Below are positions 1 through 8,200 of a stretch of DNA of 64,000 nt, one piece after another. Source of the stretch: Nitrobacter sp051535235 (GTDB taxonomy: Bacteria; Pseudomonadota; Alphaproteobacteria; Rhizobiales; Xanthobacteraceae); assembly GCF_051535235.1 (NCBI RefSeq), contig NZ_JBPPLZ010000003.1:322925-386924 (forward strand), read 5' to 3'. Position 1 is the stretch's first letter; each line of letters begins with the position of its first letter. The notes beneath the pieces are model-generated. The model saw only the letters and a program-made list of their open reading frames with translations, ran no database searches and was not told the DNA's origin. A program made the position numbers and the translations under genes.

Positions 1-146
1 CGACAGGATCGGGGCAATTCCATGGTCACCAGCGAAAGTAGTAAAAAGGGGCGCCGCCCTGTCTGATTGAAGGACAAGAGCGTTAAGAACGCGTTACTTA
101 ATATCAAGTTTGGCTATATTATAAAATTTATAGCGCGCAAGCGGAC

Positions 147-830
147 TCAGACGCGTCCGCGCACGGGCAGCAGCGCCCCTGTCACGGCGCTGGCCGCATC
201 GCTTGCCAGAAACAGGATGACGTTCGCGAGTTCATCCGCCGTCACCCAAGTCGTGAAGTCCGCTTTGGGCATGTCCCTGCGATTGGCGGGCGTGTCGATG
301 GTGGTGGGCAGCACGGCGTTGACGGTGACCTTGCCCTTCAGTTCCGCGGCGAGGGCTTCGGTCAGACGATGCACCCCGGCTTTCGAGGCGGCATAGGCGC
401 CCATGCCGGCGCCAGCCTGCAACGCCGCCATCGCGCCGACGTTGACGATGCGTCCCGCCCCGGAGGCTGTCAGATGCGGGATCGCGGCCTGCGAAGCGTT
501 CAGCGCAGTGGTCACGTTGATCGCGTAAAGGCGCTGCCAGGTTTTCGGATCGCCATCGGCTATTGTCTCGAACGCGAACCCGCCGGCGATGTTGACGAGA
601 ACGTCGAGCCGGCCGAAATGGGCCGCCGCCGCGTCGATAGCCTGCACGGCCTGCGCGGCGTCGGACAGGTCGACGCCGCCGAACTCGATCCGGTCGGCCG
701 TCGTCGCTGCGCCTGTCGCGGGGGCAAAGTCAATCGTGGCCACGCGGGCGCCGCGTGCGAGGGCGGCGCTTACGACAACCTTGCCAAGCGCGCCGGAGGC
801 TCCGGTGATGACGACGACCTTTCCGTGCAT
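147..830 (-). CDS. SDR family NAD(P)-dependent oxidoreductase
   Basis: Classical short-chain dehydrogenase/reductase of 227 aa. The N-terminus has the Rossmann dinucleotide motif TGASGALG (about residues 10-17). A central NIAGG stretch corresponds to the family NNAG motif, and the catalytic Tyr/Lys pair sits in YAASK. The length is short but within the family range (about 230-250). The start at 830 is preceded by a GGAGAG ribosome site. The natural substrate cannot be read from sequence; SDRs of this size act on varied alcohols or ketones. It lies 45 bp downstream of the glutathione transferase gene on the same strand, so the two may be co-transcribed. Confidence 0.9.
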   Translation of the reverse strand: MHGKVVVITGASGALGKVVVSAALARGARVATIDFAPATGAATTADRIEFGGVDLSDAAQAVQAIDAAAAHFGRLDVLVNIAGGFAFETIADGDPKTWQRLYAINVTTALNASQAAIPHLTASGAGRIVNVGAMAALQAGAGMGAYAASKAGVHRLTEALAAELKGKVTVNAVLPTTIDTPANRRDMPKADFTTWVTADELANVILFLASDAASAVTGALLPVRGRV

Positions 831-875
831 GAAGGGCTCTCCAGTTTGGAATGACTGACTCCAGAGGGCGGGATC

Positions 876-1748
876 TCAGGCCGGCTTGGCGAGCTTGTCC
901 TGCGTCCGGGTTTCGAAGTCGGAGGCGTCATGGCGCTCGTGAAGCTGGCTTGCGGGATCGCCGGAGGAGCGGTTGACCATACGGCCCCGCTTCACCGCGG
1001 GCCGCGCGGCGATCTGCGCCGTCCAGCGTTGCACGTTCCTGTAGCTCTGGACGTCAAGGAAAGCGGCGCTGTCGCCATAAAGGAGGCCCTGGGCCAGACC
1101 GCCGTACCATGGCCACACCGCCATGTCCGCGATCGTGTATTCGGTGCCGGCAAGGTATTCGTTGTCCTTGAGCCGGCGGTCCAGCACGTCCATCTGCCGC
1201 TTGGTCTCCATGGCGAAGCGGTTGATGGCGTATTCGATCTTCTCCGGTGCATAATTATAGAAGTGGCCGAAGCCGCCGCCGAGATAAGGCGCGCTGCCCA
1301 TCTGCCAGAACAGCCATGACAGGCATTCGGCGCGCGCCGGCGCCGTCTTCGGGATGAATGCGTCGAATTTCTCCGCAAGATGCAAAAGGATCGCGCCGGA
1401 TTCGAACACGCGGAACGGCTCCGGTCCGGAGCGATCGATCAGTGCCGGAATCTTCGAGTTCGGATTGACCTCGACAAAACCGGAGCCGAACTGCTCACCG
1501 TCGATCCGGATCATCCAGGCGTCATACTCCGCGCCGGTGCAGCCGAGCGCGAGCAGCTCCTCGAACATGATCGTGACCTTCTGGCCGTTCGGCGTTCCCC
1601 GCGAATAAAGCTGGAAGGGATGTTTGCCGACGGGCAGCACCTTCTCGTGGGTCGCGCCGGCGGTCGGCCGGTTGACGGACGCAAATCTGCCGCCGTTCTC
1701 CTTGTCAAAGGTCCAGACTTTGGGCGGCGCATAGGGTGCATCGGTCAT
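876..1748 (-). CDS. yghU: YghU-type glutathione S-transferase / disulfide-bond reductase
   Basis: 290-aa cytosolic glutathione transferase that resembles Escherichia coli YghU (nu-class, glutathione disulfide-bond reductase) along its whole length. Visible signs are the N-terminal region with the PPKVW and FDKENGG segments, the thioredoxin-like domain with NPNSKIPALID followed by FESGAILLHLAEK, and a C-terminal helical domain containing EYTIADMAVWPW. I chose the ATG at 1748: the frame stays open to 1844, but that extension (residues with SRRPYACTS) lacks family similarity and would run into the divergent promoter region. It is divergent from the ROK kinase gene with about 120 bp between the starts. 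Confidence 0.88.
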   Translation of the reverse strand: MTDAPYAPPKVWTFDKENGGRFASVNRPTAGATHEKVLPVGKHPFQLYSRGTPNGQKVTIMFEELLALGCTGAEYDAWMIRIDGEQFGSGFVEVNPNSKIPALIDRSGPEPFRVFESGAILLHLAEKFDAFIPKTAPARAECLSWLFWQMGSAPYLGGGFGHFYNYAPEKIEYAINRFAMETKRQMDVLDRRLKDNEYLAGTEYTIADMAVWPWYGGLAQGLLYGDSAAFLDVQSYRNVQRWTAQIAARPAVKRGRMVNRSSGDPASQLHERHDASDFETRTQDKLAKPA

Positions 1749-1871
1749 CGCGGGAGGGCTCCGGAAAGGCGGGATTTTGGGGTCAGTTAGACCTGAATGC
1801 GCGGACGTGCAAGCGTACGGCCGCCGCGACGGAACGAATGACATGGGTCGTACGTTGACGGAAAAGCCAAG

Positions 1872-2636
1872 ATGAAAACGTGCCGCACCCCAAAATCAGC
1901 CCGCACCATTCTCGCGATCGACGTCGGCGGGTCTCACGTCAAGGTGATGACCAGCAGGGATCGCATCAAACGCGAGTTCGCATCAGGGCCCGACCTGACC
2001 GCGAAACAGATGGTTCGCGAGGTCGAGGCGCTGACCAAGGACTGGTCCTTCGACGCCGTCTCGATCGGCTATCCCGGCCCGGTCGCCGGCAATCGCCCGC
2101 TGCGCGAGCCCTTCAATCTCGGCGAGGGCTGGAAGGGCTTCAATTTCGAAAAGGCGTTCGGCAAGCCGACGAAAGTCGTCAACGATGCGCTGATGCAGGC
2201 GCTCGGTGGCTATCGCGGCGGGCGGATGCTGTTTCTCGGGCTCGGCACCGGCCTCGGCTCCGCGATGATCGTCGACGGCGAACCGGAGCCGATGGAGTTG
2301 GGACACCTGCCGTATCGCAAGGGCAAGACCTACGAGGACTATGCCGGCGAGGCCGGGCGCAAGCGCCGCGGCGACAGGAAATGGCGCAAGCGCGTCGCTG
2401 ACATTGTCAGGCAACTCACCGCCGCGCTCGAGCCGGACGAGGTGCTGATCGGCGGCGGCAATGTCGAACATCTCGACAAGCTGCCGCCGAAATCGCGCCG
2501 CGGCGACAACGCTGACGCATTCGAGGGCGGGTTTCGGTTGTGGAGCCAAACCGGGTTGATGGCCGCGCGGAAAAACCGCGACGCGGCCAAGACGGATGAC
2601 GCTGCGCTTATCGCGCGCTGTCCGCCCGGATTTTGA
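1872..2636 (+). CDS. ROK-family sugar kinase (polyphosphate-glucokinase-like)
   Basis: 254-aa protein of the ROK (repressor, ORF, kinase) group without a DNA-binding N-terminus, so a kinase rather than a repressor. The phosphate-1 loop IDVGGSHVKV is near residues 16-25, the catalytic Asp is in VVNDALMQA, and the phosphate-2 glycine loop is GLGTGLGSAM. A late IGGGN loop completes the ATP site. Small ROK kinases of this shape are often annotated as polyphosphate glucokinases; the phosphoryl donor and sugar cannot be settled from sequence. It is divergent from yghU and followed 36 bp later by a small secreted-protein gene. Confidence 0.8.
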   Translation: MKTCRTPKSARTILAIDVGGSHVKVMTSRDRIKREFASGPDLTAKQMVREVEALTKDWSFDAVSIGYPGPVAGNRPLREPFNLGEGWKGFNFEKAFGKPTKVVNDALMQALGGYRGGRMLFLGLGTGLGSAMIVDGEPEPMELGHLPYRKGKTYEDYAGEAGRKRRGDRKWRKRVADIVRQLTAALEPDEVLIGGGNVEHLDKLPPKSRRGDNADAFEGGFRLWSQTGLMAARKNRDAAKTDDAALIARCPPGF

Positions 2637-2672
2637 ATGGCCCCGTGGGCGCCGAACGTCTATGATCGGCCG

Positions 2673-3035
2673 ATGTCGCGCCTCCTGTGTCTATCGATAG
2701 CCCTCGTTCTGTCGCTCTCGTCCGTCGCGGCGAATGCCGCGCCGCGTCACAAGAAGCACGCGCAACGCCCGCACAGCTACGGCTTCCTGCCGGGCTACCG
2801 TCAACCGCTGAACAACGCCGCTCCGCTGTTCAAGCAGGAGGCGTCGGTGCTGCGCAACGCGCGCCGTCCCCGGCGCCATTGGTACATCGATCCGAACGTG
2901 CAGTATTTCAATTTTTACGAGGGCGAATGGCGCTATCCCGGCCGTCCTGGTTTCTACCGCGGCCGCTACAACGGCGGCAGCATCGGCCCGTGCTGGACGC
3001 AGACGCCGATCGGGCCGGTGTGGACGTGCGGGTGA
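2673..3035 (+). CDS. Small secreted basic protein of unknown function
   Basis: 120-aa protein. The ATG at 2673 starts a typical signal peptide (MSRLLCLSIALVLSLSS, then cleavage near AANAA). The frame is open 12 codons further upstream, but that would bury the signal peptide. The mature part is rich in Arg, Tyr, Gly and Pro, with GEWRYPGRPGFYRGRYNGG and a closing CWTQTPIGPVWTCG with two cysteines that could form a disulfide. I recognise no domain. Such small periplasmic proteins are common in Bradyrhizobium relatives. Confidence is high that it is a gene and that it is exported, low on function. Confidence 0.7.
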   Translation: MSRLLCLSIALVLSLSSVAANAAPRHKKHAQRPHSYGFLPGYRQPLNNAAPLFKQEASVLRNARRPRRHWYIDPNVQYFNFYEGEWRYPGRPGFYRGRYNGGSIGPCWTQTPIGPVWTCG

Positions 3036-3084
3036 GGAAGCGCGAAAGATTCATGTCTGACAGGACGATGTCGCTGCTTCTTAC

Positions 3085-3146
3085 CTCTTCCCGCTTGCGG
3101 AGGGAGGTCGGATCGCATCAGCGATCCAGATGAAGGGCGCTCAACG
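3085..3146. repeat. Short dispersed palindromic repeat, intergenic
   Basis: The stretch beginning CCTCTTCCCGCTTGCGGAGG and ending in GGATCGCATCAGCGATCC holds two nested inverted repeats: CTTCCCGC/GCGGAGG and GGATCGC/GCGATCC. From memory, this composite pattern is a common dispersed intergenic repeat in Bradyrhizobium and Rhodopseudomonas genomes. It lies between the small secreted-protein gene and the nitroreductase remnant. Confidence 0.5.
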
Positions 3147-3160
3147 TTGAAGCAACAAAT

Positions 3161-3205
3161 GCCTCTCACCCCGACCTTCTCCCCGCTTGCGGGGAGAAGG
3201 GGTCA
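3161..3205. repeat. Short palindromic repeat (CTCACCCCGACC...GGGG family)
   Basis: A perfect hairpin, CCTTCTCCCCGC (3175-3186), a TT turn, then GCGGGGAGAAGG (3189-3200), preceded by CTCACCCCGA. The same family, by its CTCACCCC / GGGGAGGGTC core, appears in translated form inside nrdJ at 5449-5490. It could also act as a bidirectional transcription barrier, but there is no T tract. Confidence 0.6.
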
Positions 3206-3231
3206 GTAGTGCATCTGCAGCCGCGAAAGCT

Positions 3232-3898
3232 CTAGCCGTCGAAGCCTACGAAGACGGTGGCTTCCGCACCGACCTGCGCTCGGACATCACGGCGTTAGCG
3301 GGATAGCTGCCATCCGGCCATCCGAGCGCGATGCTTTTCATGATGACCTGATCGTCGGCGATGCCGGCATACTCGCGCACCACCGGCGACTGCTTGATGT
3401 CCTGGCTGTTGATGGCGGCGCCGAGCCGCGCGACCATGCGGCATTGACCAGCGCGTCGCCACCGCGCCGCAGTCGAACGGCGTGTCGTCGCTGCCGTCGA
3501 GCACGCCCTCATAGGTGACGATTACGCAGACCGGCGCGTCGAACTGGCGGAAGCGGCGCAGCACCCAATCCTGCCGCCTCTCTTTGTCGTCGCGCGCAAT
3601 CCCGAGAACAGTTGTTTGGCGACGCCGATCTGCCGCTCGCGGTGGGAACTGCGAACGGTTGCTCGGTGCGGAATTCGCGCGATTGCGGAATGCCCGCGAC
3701 CATCCGCCTCGGTGTTGCCGGCGCGAATGCGGTTCAGCGGTTCGCCGGCGACGACATAGAAATTCTACGGCTGGTGTTCATCGATGACGGCGCCCGCATC
3801 GCAAGCCCGATGATCTCTCAATCAGCTTGCGTTGCGCCGGATCGGCTTGTAGCCCCGCGATGCTGCGACGGCCGAGGATCACGTTGAGTGTCCGGAGC
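3232..3898 (-). pseudogene. Nitroreductase family protein, frameshifted remnant
   Basis: No long reading frame survives, but pieces of one nitroreductase can be read by switching frames on the minus strand. An N-terminal part with ILGRRS and QADPAQRKLIE is near 3895-3830. An EPLNRIRAGNTE segment is near 3740. A C-terminal half reads FDAPVCVIVTYEG and DTPFDCGAV, then in another frame AAINSQDIKQSPVVREYAGI, GWPDGSYPANAV and finally FVGFDG before the TAG at 3232-3234. These are hallmarks of NfsB/NfnB-like FMN nitroreductases. At least three or four frameshifts are needed, so it is not functional. Confidence 0.8.
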
Positions 3899-3937
3899 GG
3901 TTTTGAATTGGCCGGGATATTCAAACCTGCCGTATGG

Positions 3938-4624
3938 CTAATTTTTAGCAGTGATGTGAGGCCCTATAACGCCCGGAAAGAATGGCGCTATGTTGCCCTC
4001 ATTAAAGGAAAGACGATATTCGCGCTTTTCATCTCGGACCACCAGACTGAATTTACTCCATTTCTTAAGAAATGCATCTTGGCTCTGATTTTCGGGCGCG
4101 CCAAACGTGGCAAGTAATTGAATCGGCGCCCCCGACGGAACCACGTTTATATTCTTTACTTCGGTGGGTACATTTTCCGCCATTGCTTTTAGATCGAGTG
4201 CGTCGCCAGTGATCGTAGAAATTAGTTGCGCTGAGATAATTCGGATTTCCTGTTGTGAAGTATTATGTCCATGGAACATAAGCGTTTGCACTCCGTGTCC
4301 GAAGCCACCGGACAACGTTAGGTTATAATAAAAGGTAAGGGGTCCCTCATCGTTACGGGGAGGGGCAAATGGCGATGAAATTTGCGTTGGCGGGTAGATA
4401 ATCGTGTAGGCCCAAGTTGTTAGAGTGAGTGTTACGAATAACCACAAGCCTATTAAAGAAAATATCCAAACATGCCAAAGCTGAATTCCCGCCATTTTCC
4501 GCAGTGTCCTTTTGCGGTGCCATTGAATTGTTGACCAAACAAGTAGGGCAAATCCAAGCGTGAAAGCCGCTGGTAAGTTGTTAAATCCCGATAATTGGGT
4601 AACCCAGCCCCACAAAATTCCCAT
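3938..4624 (-). CDS. Unknown membrane-anchored protein, AT-richer than its neighbours
   Basis: 228-aa protein with two predicted membrane helices (about residues 15-34 and 50-75) and a C-terminal polar domain of about 150 residues. That domain is probably exposed to the periplasm and contains YYNLTLSGGFGHGVQ and FSLVVRDEKREYRLSF. I recognise no family. Base composition is clearly lower in GC than the flanking genes, and codon use is unlike them, which suggests recent acquisition. It sits between a nitroreductase remnant and a degraded copy of the nrdJ end, so the whole patch looks like a site of repeated insertion and decay. A GGA-rich ribosome site precedes the ATG at 4624. Confidence 0.65.
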   Translation of the reverse strand: MGILWGWVTQLSGFNNLPAAFTLGFALLVWSTIQWHRKRTLRKMAGIQLWHVWIFSLIGLWLFVTLTLTTWAYTIIYPPTQISSPFAPPRNDEGPLTFYYNLTLSGGFGHGVQTLMFHGHNTSQQEIRIISAQLISTITGDALDLKAMAENVPTEVKNINVVPSGAPIQLLATFGAPENQSQDAFLKKWSKFSLVVRDEKREYRLSFNEGNIAPFFPGVIGPHITAKN

Positions 4625-4716
4625 AAAGAGATTCCGTCAGCCTTCTCGATCCTCGTTGGCATATGGAGATATCGGAAAGGGCCGTTTTTTTCGAGCGGCC
4701 TCCCACCATCATCCTC

Positions 4717-4813
4717 CGTTCATCATCTCAAGTAGAGCTAACTCACGAGTACCCCGTCATCGATAAACACGTGTCGCACTTCGCAGGTGCCGTTGCGCAA
4801 CAGCGTGAAATTG
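4717..4813 (-). pseudogene. Degraded duplicate of the nrdJ 3' end and its flank
   Basis: On the minus strand this reads NFTLLRNGTC followed after a frameshift by sequence matching codons for KCDT; intact nrdJ ends NFTLVRNGTCMKCDTC. The similarity runs on through the stop codon: GGGGTACTCGTGA here against GGGGTGTTCGTGA in nrdJ, then TTAGCTC and GATGAACG in both. It matches 5144-5231 with several small gaps. Similarity beyond the stop shows duplication of the locus, not a separate zinc-ribbon gene. Confidence 0.75.
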
Positions 4814-4853
4814 CGTCCCGTGCCACCTTGTCCGGGGGCCGGCGATACTGATG

Positions 4854-5069
4854 TCACCGTCCGGCCAGAAGCCCGGCAAGCGAAACGGCCTCGTCAATTT
4901 CATCCCAGTGCAGACCGACAAGGCTGATCTCGACGTTGGCGCGTTGTTCTGGGGTGGCCTTCTGAAGGCGCGGAAACCATGCCAGCGGTACGCCGAGCGT
5001 ACGGCCATCAGATAATTCGACCCACATGGTTTGTTCGTCAAAACGAACGCTGGTTGGCGAAACGCTCAT
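4854..5069 (-). CDS. DUF2442 family small protein
   Basis: 71-aa protein matching DUF2442: an N-terminal beta segment, the core VELSDGRTLGVPLAWFPRL, the helix ATPEQRANVEIS and the closing GLHWDEIDEAVSLAGLL. DUF2442 genes are often paired with a DUF4160 gene and have been discussed as toxin-antitoxin-like partners, but their function is not established; no DUF4160 partner remains here. The gene lies between the intact nrdJ 3' end and its degraded duplicate, so it was probably carried in by, or stranded after, that duplication. Confidence 0.8.
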   Translation of the reverse strand: MSVSPTSVRFDEQTMWVELSDGRTLGVPLAWFPRLQKATPEQRANVEISLVGLHWDEIDEAVSLAGLLAGR

Positions 5070-5143
5070 CGTCTCTTTCTCTCATAGCCGCGTCAAACCC
5101 GACCACGGCACTAACCCAGGCAGCTGATTAAGAGTCAGCTCGT

Positions 5144-5231
5144 CGTTCATCGAGCTAATCACGAACACCCCGTCGTGCCGCCGCAGGTGTCGCACTTCAT
5201 GCAGGTGCCATTCCTCACCAAAGTGAAGTTG
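5144..5231 (-). repeat. Intact copy of the duplicated nrdJ 3'-end repeat
   Basis: This is the functional version of the sequence duplicated at 4717-4813. It includes the last 25 or so codons of nrdJ, the stop codon and about 15 bp beyond it. The two copies are in direct orientation and 427 bp apart, with the DUF2442 gene between them. Confidence 0.65.
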
Positions 5232-8200
5232 CCGCACTCCGGGCACATCTCGCCCTCGTAGCCTCTCGCCTTTGCTTCGGCGCGGCGTTCCGCCTTGGTC
5301 GGCGCGGTTGAATGCGCGGCAGCCTTGCTTCTTTGCTGCTGCTCCAGCCGTTCGGTCGGCGAGAGATCGTGCTCGGTCTCCTGCTTCAGCGCGACCGCGC
5401 CGTCCGTCGCATCGCCGACGCGCGAGGAGCCGAGGGCGGTGACCTTGGACCCCCCTCCCTGACCCTCCCCCACAAGGGGTGAGGGAACAGAAGTGTTGCG
5501 CGTGTCGCCGCCGCCACGCATGACGACGAGGTTATCGGTGCGCGAGCGGGTCAGGCCCTTGGAGACGTAGCGGGTCGCCTGTTGCGATTGACCTTCCGGC
5601 TCCTTGCCTTCCGCAACGCCCTTGCCGATGGCGTCGAAGCCGGATTCCGAGGGATCGACGTGGGCGAGATCGAACCGCGACATGTAGCTGACCGCGAGTT
5701 CGCGGAAGACATAGTCGAGGATCGAGGTCGCGTACTTGATCGAGTCGTTGCCCTGCACAGGCCCCGCGGGCTCGAAGCGGGTGAAGGTGAAGGCGTCGAC
5801 ATATTCTTCCAGCGGCACGCCGTATTGCAGGCCCAATGAAACAGCAATGGCGAAGTTGTTGATGAAGGAGCGCAGCGCCGCGCCTTCCTTGTGCATGTCG
5901 ATGAAGATCTCGCCCAGGCGTCCGTCATCGTATTCGCCGGTGCGGAGATAAACTTTATGTCCGCCGACGACGGCCTTCTGTGTGTAGCCCTTGCGGCGGT
6001 CCGGCATCTTCTCGCGCTCGCGCATCACGATGATGCGTTCGACCAGCCGCTCCACCACCTTCTCGGAGACGGCGGCGGCGCGCGCAGCCATCGGCTTCTC
6101 CAGCAGCGCCTCGATGGCATCGTCTTCATCGTCATCGTCGGCGATGAGTTGCGAGTTGAGCGGCTGGGACAGTTTCGAGCCGTCGCGATAGAGCGCGTTG
6201 GCCTTCAGCGCCAGTTTCCAGGAGAGCAGGTAGGCCGACTTGCAGTCTTCCACCGTGGCGTCGTTCGGCATGTTGATGGTTTTGGAGATCGCGCCCGAGA
6301 TGAAGGGCTGCGACGCCGCCATCATGCGGATGTGGCTCTCCACCGACAGATAACGCTTGCCGATCTTGCCGCAAGGATTTGCGCAGTCGAACACCGCATA
6401 GTGCTCGGGTTTGAGATGCGGCGCGCCTTCCACCGTCATCGCGCCGCAGATGTGCACGTTGGCGGCCTCGATCTCGCGCCTGGTGAAGCCGACCGCGGCG
6501 AGCAAATCGAAGGCTGGTGAGGCGAGGGCCTCGGCGTCGATGCCGAGCGTGTCGCGGATGAAGTCTTCGCCGAAGGTCCACTTGTTGAAGGCGAACTTGA
6601 TGTCGAACGCGGTCGGCAGCACCTTCTCCACTTTCGCGATCGCCTCGTCGGTGAAACCCTTGGCCTTCAGCGTGGAGACGTTGATGCCGGGCGCGTTGGA
6701 CAGCGAGCCGTGACCGACCGCATAGGCTTCGATCTCGGCGATCTCGCTCTCGCGATAGCCGAGCGCGCGCAACGCTTCCGGCACGGCGCGGTTGATGATC
6801 TTCCAGTATCCGCCGCCGGCGAGCTTCTTGAACTTCACCAGCGCGAAGTCGGGCTCGATTCCGGTGGTGTCGCAGTCCATCACCAGGCCGATGGTGCCGG
6901 TCGGCGCGACCACAGTGACCTGCGCGTTGCGGTAGCCGTGCTGCTCGCCGAGCGCGAGCGCATCGTCCCATGCTCTCGTCGCGTGGGCGACGAGGCCGGG
7001 TTGCGGGCAGGAGGCATGATCGAGCGGCACCGGGTTGACCGACAACGCCTCGTAGCCGCTGGACTGGCCATGCGCGGCGCGGAGGTGATTGCGGATCACG
7101 CGCAGCATGTGGCCGGCGTTCTTCTTGTGGCCGGGGAAAGCGCCAAGTTCGCCCGCCATCTCGGCGGAGGTCTTGTAGGCGATGCCGGTCATGATCGCGG
7201 TCAGCGCGCCGCACAGGGCGCGGCTTTCCCTGGAGTCATAGGACAGGCCCATGGTCATCAGGAGTCCGCCGATATTGGCGAAGCCGAGGCCCAGCGTACG
7301 GAATTCGTAAGACAGTTCCGCGATCGCCTTGGACGGGAACTGCGCCATCAGCACCGAGATTTCCAGCACCACGGTCCAGAGCCGCACGGTGTGTTCATAG
7401 GCGTCGACATCGAATTCTTTCGTCATTCCGGGACGGCCCGTCGGGCCGGACCCGGAATCCGGCAATCTGTTCTGGATTCCCGGTTCGCGCGAAGACGCGC
7501 GCCCCGGAATGACGTCAGAATCATTGTAGAACGTCAGCAGATTCAGCGAGGCGAGATTGCAGGCGGTGTCGTCGAGGAACATGTATTCCGAGCACGGATT
7601 GCTCGCGCGGATGTCGCCTGACGCCTTGCAGGTGTGCCAGTCGTTCATCGTGGTGTTGAAGTGCAGGCCGGGATCGGCCGAAGCCCAGGCGGCGTAGCCG
7701 ATCTTCTCCCAGAGTTCGCGCGCCTTGAGTGTCTTCGTCACCTTCCCGTTCGTGCGTCCCTTCAGATTCCAGGTGCCATCGGTCTCGACCGCGCGCAGGA
7801 AGTCGTCCCTCAGCGACACCGAGTTGTTTGAGTTCTGGCCGGAGACGGTGAGATAGGCTTCGCTATCCCAATCGGTGTCGTAGACCGGGAAGTCGATATC
7901 CTTGTAGCCTTGCCTGGCGAACTGGATGACGCGCTTGATGTAATTGTCGGGCACCATGGCGCGGCGCGCCAGCTTGATCTCCCGGCGCAGCGCGGGATTC
8001 TTTTCTGGCACGAAGCAGTCGTCGCCTGAGCCCTCGCAGTTGACGCAGGCGCGCATCACCGCCTTGAGGTGCTTCTGGTTGATCCTGGAGCCGGTGACGA
8101 GAGCGGCGACCTTCTGCTCCTCCTTCACCTTCCAGTCTATGTACTGTTCGATATCCGGATGATCGGCGTCGACCACAACCATCTTGGCGGCGCGGCGCGT

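Noticed and set aside
1..66. Open frame at the window edge ending at TGA 64-66, possible C-terminus of an upstream gene
   Set aside because: Only 21 codons, with no recognisable family feature; it may be intergenic.
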